Part shown: positions 58,418 through 64,000 of the stretch, piece by piece | How the letters are laid out: each line of letters opens with the position of its first letter | Numbering within the stretch: the stretch's first letter is position 1 | Source: Telopea speciosissima | Lineage: Eukaryota; Streptophyta; Magnoliopsida; Proteales; Proteaceae | Assembly: GCF_018873765.1 (NCBI RefSeq) | Contig: NC_057924.1 | Location: 3,472,001 to 3,536,000 of the forward strand | Direction: 5' to 3' | DNA length: 64,000 nucleotides | Notes under the pieces: model-generated | Seen by the model: only the letters and a program-made list of their open reading frames with translations | Databases searched by the model: none | What the model was told of the DNA's origin: nothing | Position numbers and translations under genes: made by a program

Positions 58418-58679
58418 CTCCTGGTGCCTAATGGTATGACTCTATTATTACTTAGTCTACTCCGTTAGCTCTGTGTAGTTAATTGAATGGTGAACTTCCC
58501 ATAATATCCTCTCGGTTAAAACTCCCAAATAAACCACCATTTATCATCGTCTTTAATGCTCTGAAGATGGAAGAAGCAAGAACCAAACAACAGACGAAAA
58601 CCTGCTGCAATCCACACAAATAAGCTTTGATTTCTTTGTGATGTGCAATGTTGGCACCTCATCCGTACATGCAAGTGAA

Positions 58680-58925
58680 TGTACATGTAGAGGAACTGAA
58701 GTCTTAGTATGAATTGTATGGAACCAAACTTTAGTATGATATCCCAGCCATTGGATGTCTCATTGAGCAGTCACATGTAGAGGAATTGAACTCTTAGTAT
58801 GAATTGTATGATATCCCAGCCATTGGATGCCTCATTGAACACTCATATGCAGAAGAACTGAACTCTTAGTAGAAATTGTATGGTATCCCGGTCATTATTG
58901 GATGCCTTATTGAACACTCATTGGA
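58680..58925. repeat. Three imperfect tandem units of about 80-95 bp
   Basis: TGTAGAGGAA(C/T)TGAA.TCTTAG, TATGAATTGTATG, ATATCCCAGCCATTGGATG and CTCATTGA recur three times in order. The third unit is more diverged. Non-coding. Confidence 0.75.
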
Positions 58926-59441
58926 CGCGCACTCGTTGGAGAGGATCCGGATCCTCCTTAAAAGGGTAACCTAAGAACAGAACCATTTTCCACCTTGACC
59001 AAACAGATTTCCACACTGCCTGAGATGAACACTGAAGAAAAGCTTCATAATTTTCTTCTTCTTTACTTTTTAAAAGCTATTGGTTGCAGTTTGCTCTGTG
59101 TAGAGTCTGTAGACTATGAAAGTGATTATTTACCAAAAAAATAAGACTATGACAGTGATTCAGGTGAAAAGCGGGAAAGGATCTAAAATCTCCCTACTCC
59201 CTACTCCCTACTCCCTACTCCCTACTCCCAACCAAGAAGAACAGATTAAACAAGTAACTAACAAACTATTTAACTCCCTTCTTAATGTTAGTTAAATACA
59301 AAAACACATACACAGAAGCTTCTCTCTTATCTAAGAATCTAAAGCAAGCAGAAGCAATTCAGATTTAATTACACAAGAAATCAGACAAGTGAAGAGCGTT
59401 GTAAACTGAACAAAATCGCAATTAATAAACCCAGTTCTTGT
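58926..59441. other. 3' flank of the MAKR-like gene
   Basis: Non-coding. Contains the heptamer run and AT-rich sequence that should include the gene's 3' UTR. No clear polyadenylation hexamer on the minus strand. Confidence 0.4.
59190..59230. repeat. (CTCCCTA)n heptamer run
   Basis: About 5.7 exact copies of a 7-bp unit, one base pattern away from the plant telomere complement CCCTAAA but not equal to it. It lies about 210 bp beyond the 3' end of the MAKR-like reading frame. Confidence 0.9.
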
Positions 59442-60557
59442 TTAATACACTTTCTTGGAGAATATGGTGCGCAGGTTTAAGAGGCTACCCCCACTACCAC
59501 TGTTACCGGCAGCGCCGCTGCTGCTCTGACTTTCACTGCCACCTCCAACTTCACCACCAACGGTGCCGTTCTGGTCGCTTCTACAACTCAAATGCTGGCG
59601 ATACCCGATGCACATCGGAACATTCAAATTCAAAACCCTAGCCTTGGAACCTCCACCGCCACCGCCGCCATTATTCTTGCTCCGGCGAGTCTCTTTTGTT
59701 TCCTTCTTCCTTCCCTTGTCTTCGTTATTAGCCACAGGCTCGGAACTCTTCGAAGTCCCTCCCTTATCGACATTTCCAACTACCACCGGCTCCGTCAGGT
59801 CGGAGCTCCTGACGCCGGAGCCTCCGCGACGGATCTGCCAAACGGGACTAGTCCTTCCCAGATGAAACCCAACTCTGCCAGGACTACTCGGCCATCTCCT
59901 CGACTTGGACTCGCCCGCCGAGTTACTACGAGAACAGGGCGCGCTACTTACCTTCCGGGTCGCCGCCACGGCTAGCTTCGGTCTGTTGCCACCATTCCCA
60001 GCGGAGCGGCTCCTCGAGAATGGCCATAGGTTGATGTTCAGCTCCGCCCCGCTAGCGCTGCCACCACCAGTCTTCCTTTCTTTCTTCTTCTCCTTGTCTT
60101 TGTCTTTCTCTCTGTCTTCGACGCCTGCGGAAGACGTTGTGGCTGTTGTTCTCTTCTCCCCTATCTTGAAAATGTCCCTCCATCGCTTAGATGTAGTTAA
60201 CCCCGTCGATAACTCGGGTAATAACACGGCCGAGGACTGGGGTCCAGGTCCGGGTTCAGACTCAGGTTCAGGTTCAGGTTCAGGGTTAGGAGTTTCTGAA
60301 TTGGCTTTGTGTTCTTCTGGGTCTGGTGGATCAGAATGGTGTCGGAGGAGGTGGAGAGGGAGTAGTACGCCGTCGACGAACAATTCGTCGGCTGAGAGGA
60401 TTTGGGGTTGTGGGAATGAAGGGTTCCTGACCATCCAAAACTCGAATTCCGATGAGTTGGAAGCGCTGCTTCTCCTTCCACTACTGCTTGGAGAGAGGAC
60501 TTGCAAGGTTGATGTGGTGAGGGTGGGGGCTTCTGGATTGAAGTTGGGTTTCTCCAT
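59442..60557 (-). CDS. Uncharacterised plant protein resembling MAKR/BKI1 membrane-associated kinase regulators
   Basis: An intronless frame of 371 residues from ATG at 60557 to TAA at 59442. Near the N-terminus, EFEFWMVRNPSFPQ (37-50) and ILSADELFVDGVLLPLHLL (53-71) match the pattern remembered for MAKR proteins and BKI1 (aromatic-rich segment, then ADE(L/I)F-x-G-x-LLPLHL). Those proteins bind the plasma membrane through basic clusters and inhibit receptor kinases. Next come an acidic PEPEPEPE run, SKRWRDIFKIGEKR (about 128-141), a Lys/Glu-rich stretch, WPFSRSRSAGN, several Arg/Ser-rich patches that could be membrane hooks or phosphosites, a poly-Gly run, and a C-terminal LLNLRTIFSKKVY. Most of the protein looks disordered. 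GC content rises sharply across the frame compared with its flanks, as for a real coding exon. The family assignment is by motif only; an unnamed plant-specific family is the main alternative. Confidence 0.8.
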   Translation of the reverse strand: MEKPNFNPEAPTLTTSTLQVLSPSSSGRRSSASNSSEFEFWMVRNPSFPQPQILSADELFVDGVLLPLHLLRHHSDPPDPEEHKANSETPNPEPEPEPESEPGPGPQSSAVLLPELSTGLTTSKRWRDIFKIGEKRTTATTSSAGVEDREKDKDKEKKKERKTGGGSASGAELNINLWPFSRSRSAGNGGNRPKLAVAATRKVSSAPCSRSNSAGESKSRRWPSSPGRVGFHLGRTSPVWQIRRGGSGVRSSDLTEPVVVGNVDKGGTSKSSEPVANNEDKGRKKETKETRRSKNNGGGGGGGSKARVLNLNVPMCIGYRQHLSCRSDQNGTVGGEVGGGSESQSSSGAAGNSGSGGSLLNLRTIFSKKVY

Positions 60558-60582
60558 GGATGGAAGGAAGGAAGGAACGAAG

Positions 60583-60585
<3 letters not shown>

Positions 60586-60623
<38 letters not shown>
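60586..60623. repeat. (GA)19 microsatellite in the 5' leader of the MAKR-like gene
   Basis: An uninterrupted GA run 29-66 bp upstream of the start codon. In the mRNA sense it is a CU tract, like the pyrimidine patches common in plant leaders and the GAGA elements bound by BBR/BPC proteins. Confidence 0.9.
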
Positions 60624-60627
<4 letters not shown>

Positions 60628-61188
60628 ATTATGGAACGTTGTGGATGGTTGGTGGGACGAAGGAGGGGTGGTGTGAAGTTTCTCTCTTTTCTTGGGAGTC
60701 AGCACATGGCTCCGTGCAGGTGACCCTACAGGCATTAAAGAAAGGAAGAATAAGTAGTTAAAGGAGAGAGAGAGAGAGGCCCAAGGGACAGGAGCACTGG
60801 AGGAGGAGGAGCAGAGAGAGGAGAGAGAAAAGAGAGTTATTGGTGGTGAGCTGCATTATTAACTGGAACTACTCTGAAACTTCCCATCTAATCTAATCTA
60901 CAAGATTCTAAGATTCGCAGAGAACAGTTGAGGAACAACAGCAGGTTATGGGGTTATGGACGGCCTTCTAAGCATGGAGGGGGAAAACAAAAAGAAAAAG
61001 ATTAAAAAATTAACCCTTTTACATCATCCGTATTTTTGTGTTACTTTTAATACTTACTAGTTTACAGTCAAGACTTATTATCAAAAAAAACAAGTTTACA
61101 GCCTAGACTAGTGGAGAAATTTACCAGCGAAGTTGCATTCGCCATGCCGCACGCACAGTCTCATGTCCAACAAAGTCACTCGCGGTGG

Positions 61189-61215
61189 TATGGGTATGGG
61201 TATGGGTATGGGTAT
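61189..61215. repeat. (TATGGG)n hexamer run
   Basis: About four exact hexamers followed by TATTGGG. Confidence 0.9.
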
Positions 61216-61336
61216 TGGGTAACTACTAGAGACGCATTGGATCTTAGTAAATTCATAGCCCTAATGGTTTGGGTAAGATTTGCTCTAAAACTTGGGCTAC
61301 CTGGAAAGGAATCTCCAAACGGGTCTTATATAGGAG

Positions 61337-61488
61337 TTCAATTCCTCTCCACTACATGTGAGAGGCTACAACATGTTTTATTTTTGTCATTTACACAAAA
61401 AATGGTATTTATGGAAACAAAAGGAACATGTGATTGTTTCTCAGATGTATGTCCACCTTACACATATGCACGTATGTGTAGATGATCC
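61337..61488. mobile_element. Dispersed short element (family D)
   Basis: GAGTTCAATTCCTCTCC, TATTTTTGTCATTTAC, TTTATGGAAACAAAA, AACATGTGATTG and GATGATCCATTC follow the same order as at 55800-55975; the inverted arms are more diverged. Confidence 0.6.
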
Positions 61489-63360
61489 ATTCTAGCTCTC
61501 AAGTGAGGTTCATATTCTATGAAAAAACAGTTACAATTCAACCCACAGTTTTTGAAAAGTCGGATGGGCCGATTTGGGCTAATTCGAATAAAAACCGGAG
61601 GAGTCCGATCCTAATTCCAATTGATCACGTATAGAAAATAGGTTTAGGGAGGGGGAGTTGTCGATTTCCATCTCTTTCGTTCTGGTCTAGATCAAAATCA
61701 ACTGGATCAATCCTGAGCCTGTTTTTTAATTTTTTTTCCTTCTTAAAGCCCTGGCTGGTTCAATCAGAAATTGTCAAATAGTAAAATAGAACTTTGAAAA
61801 ATTCAAGAACACGAGAGGGTTTTCATTAACAAAACTGTCCATCCTATATTTGAGTTAACAAAAATAGACAAAAACTAGTTAAGGTTTACAAAACTGGACA
61901 AAATAGTGTCTCTCCTTCCCACACTTACTTTTTTAGACATTTTTACCCCTGTCATTGCCTTCTCGCCCAGACATCCTCCGTTCCCTGCAACCCTACCTTT
62001 GTCCTAGCCACCACCATTCTCTGCTATCCCAAGTAACAGAGGAAAATTTTAGAGGGGAACTGTCAAAGAAGGAAGGAGAGTTCCTGTTTTGTCTAGTTTT
62101 GTAAAATTAAACTTGTTTTTGTCTAGTTTTTATTAACTCAAACATAGGGTGGACAGTTTTGTGAATGAAAACCTAAAAGTAGCTAATCATGTAATTTTCC
62201 CAAAAAAATACTTGTCATCAAGTAACCGTAGGTAGAAGTGGATGAACATAAATGAGAATGCATATGCCTAACACATGGAATGATATTTAATTGAATTAGA
62301 CTCTTAAATTTAATATGTGACTAATCCACATTATTCTCTAGATTTCCAATTATTGAAATTGCCATATCACTCTGTGACATGAGACAATGAAGCATAGGCT
62401 TGTACCTAAAAAAAAATTCACAAAATAGTTAGGGAGCATCTCAGGCTTCTTAGCAAATGTCCTTTAGAGTAGGAGAGTAACGACCGAAGAGAGTGATCAT
62501 AATGTTGGGCCATTTTGAAACCCATGATTGTACCCAGAATACTGAAAATTCCGGTCATCTGAACAAAGTTTGAAAAATTGGATCAAATCGGCTGATGCAT
62601 AAACTAGGGTTTAGGGGTTTTAGCTGATTTCCATTAATTCTGACCAATTCCAATCCGATCCATATCGAAATCAACCCTGATATGAACATGTTGGATCAAG
62701 TTCAGATGCCTGTTTTTTTTGTTTTTTTTTTTTTGTTTTTTTGTTGGATGGCAAAGTTCAGGTATGGCGTATACTTTCTAATGATTCGAGATTAAAAAGA
62801 CCTCCAATATAATGATCATGGCGACGACTCCAACAGTAGCTGCGTAGATAATATGAGAAAAAGAGCACTGTATGATCGCACGCCCCTATGCCCAAACACA
62901 AAGAGTGACGATGACCACCCCGTACCCCATGTTGGATGCTTGGACACACGCCATTAGGCCCACACTGGCACAGGGGCAACGCAACCAATCAGAAATCTCT
63001 CTCTCTCTCTCTCTCACATACAGCTGGTGATGATTATATATAATTTAAGGTTTTAGGTTAGGTACTGCAAGGGTGTTTGTGGGCATCTATACATCGTTTT
63101 CCTAATAAGTGTAAAGTGAAGAAAGTGGTATCTCATCCAATTCTGTTCCATTCCATGCATTGAACCATAAGCAATGAAGGAAAGGAGTAAGTAATGGTGT
63201 TGAGATTAAAGTGTTTTGGTTGGTGGCTAAAGAAAGGAAGATTTGTCCAATCGAAAGCACCAAGAGTCTGTGGTCCAAAGGAATTTCCATTCTGTGTGCA
63301 ACAAAGAACAATAACCCATGCTGTGCATAGCCATAGCCATAGGTGGCTTAAAGGGCCAAT

Positions 63361-64000
63361 TTTTTTTTTTTTTTTTCGTAAGGATGGAATTTATTGATGA
63401 TGGAGGTGAGTACAACCAGTGGATCCAGGGGCACAAAGATCCTGAATCCAAAGCATGGAATTTGGCCAATCTGTCTCGTACTCAATCGACAGAGCCTTCC
63501 TGGCTAGGGCATCCGAAGCGAAGTTCTTATCCCTAGAAACAAAAGAAAAGGAGATGGAAGCAAAAAGCAACCTAAGACGTTGTACATCTGAAATAATATC
63601 TTCCACCTCCCAAAAGGGGTCCTTCCACCCTTCAATAAAATAGATCGCCTCCTTACTGTCTGAATGGACAATCAAATGCAACACCCCCATCTCCTGAGCT
63701 AAGATAAGGGCATTGCGAATAGCTAGGAGCTCTCCTTGAATCACTGAACCAAGAAGCTGAGGAGAAGAGCGCGCCTTCACACATTTTCCTATATGATCTC
63801 TAAGCATAATGCCCAAGCCACCCTTACCAGAGTCAGCCACAAAGGCTGCGTCACAATTTGCCAATATTGACCCAATTGGAGGGGGGCTCCAGCAACTATC
63901 GCACTGGAAGTGATACCTGAAGAAGCTGATAGGGAGCTGGCTTGAGGAGTATCAATCTCAGAGAACTCCAAATACGCCTTGTTCGCCATCTGCAAGACAT
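63361..64000 (-). mobile_element. LINE 3' end with RNase H-like domain, cut by the window edge
   Basis: On the minus strand an open stretch (about 63391-63864) reads NCDAAFVADSGKGGLGIMLR, later GELLAIRNALILAQ, HSDSKEAI and FVSRDKNFASDALARKAL. This is the RNase H-like domain (RVT_3) at the C-terminus of plant L1-type LINE ORF2 proteins. It is followed by a 3' tail ending in poly-A (18-T run at 63361-63379 on the plus strand). The upstream frame continues toward and past the window end in a different frame, so the copy is probably broken. The 5' part is not visible. Confidence 0.85.

Larger units (their letters stand above)
60624..63360. other. Upstream of the MAKR-like gene and intergenic DNA
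   Basis: 60730-60850 is rich in GAGAGA, likely proximal promoter or leader. 61550-61720 and 62510-62700 are GATCGG/CCGATC-type degenerate repeats. A (CT)n run lies at about 62999-63016. No conserved reading frame. Confidence 0.4.

Noticed and set aside
59905-60723. A 272-codon open frame on the plus strand opposite the MAKR-like gene
   Set aside because: It is the antisense shadow of the GC-rich minus-strand exon, with a low-complexity product and no family resemblance; the minus frame has the recognisable motifs.

Overview
The window is nuclear DNA of a flowering plant. It is AT-rich, its genes have spliced plant-type introns and belong to plant-only families, and SINEs, LINEs and many short inverted-repeat transposons lie in introns and between genes. 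I cannot name the species. Protein similarities are judged from remembered Arabidopsis sequences, not from a search.

Six protein genes can be supported, five of them well. On the minus strand, left to right, are an indole-3-acetate carboxyl methyltransferase (IAMT1, 4 exons, 2549-5262), the ESCRT regulator LIP5/VTA1 (6 exons, 10300-17017) and a MAP65-1/2-type microtubule bundling protein (9 coding exons plus a 5'-UTR exon, 19548 to about 26490). On the plus strand are the dual-specificity phosphatase IBR5 (5 exons over 16.4 kb, 33342-49755) and a single-exon F-box protein with a DUF295/KIB-type C-terminus (53296-54477). Last, on the minus strand, is a single-exon protein resembling the MAKR/BKI1 membrane-associated kinase regulators (59442-60557). 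Every exon junction was read from the sequence. The predicted lengths are 385, 420, 588, 266, 393 and 371 residues; the first four are close to their Arabidopsis counterparts.

The strongest biological point is gene order. From memory, LIP5 and MAP65-2 are neighbours in Arabidopsis (AT4G26750/AT4G26760), and MAP65-1 and IAMT1 are near-neighbours in a second segment (AT5G55230/AT5G55250). Here IAMT1, LIP5 and one MAP65 sit together in one run, as expected of the unduplicated ancestral order. Two auxin-related genes, IAMT1 (auxin methylation) and IBR5 (auxin response), lie about 28 kb apart, but nothing in the sequence shows that they are co-regulated.

The rest is repeat-rich. I could define several transposon families by terminal inverted repeats and target-site duplications. 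They are Mutator-like hairpin MITEs with 9-bp duplications (15242-15380, 23308-23440, 8352-8538, 20132-20275, 55152-55506), hAT-like elements with 8-bp duplications (1913-2170, 21883-22012, 38905-40110), Au-type SINEs with 16-17-bp duplications (13753-13922, 45687-45842), and a nested SINE-plus-MITE insertion just upstream of LIP5. LINE 3' ends lie at 42717, 44505 and the right edge, and a fossil LTR-retrotransposon fragment lies near 43.8 kb. There are also recent-looking tandem duplications (18158-18747, 57716-58417). I saw no CRISPR array, operon, rRNA gene or convincing tRNA gene, and no clearly new biological system. The new-looking material is the MITE families and the reunited gene block.
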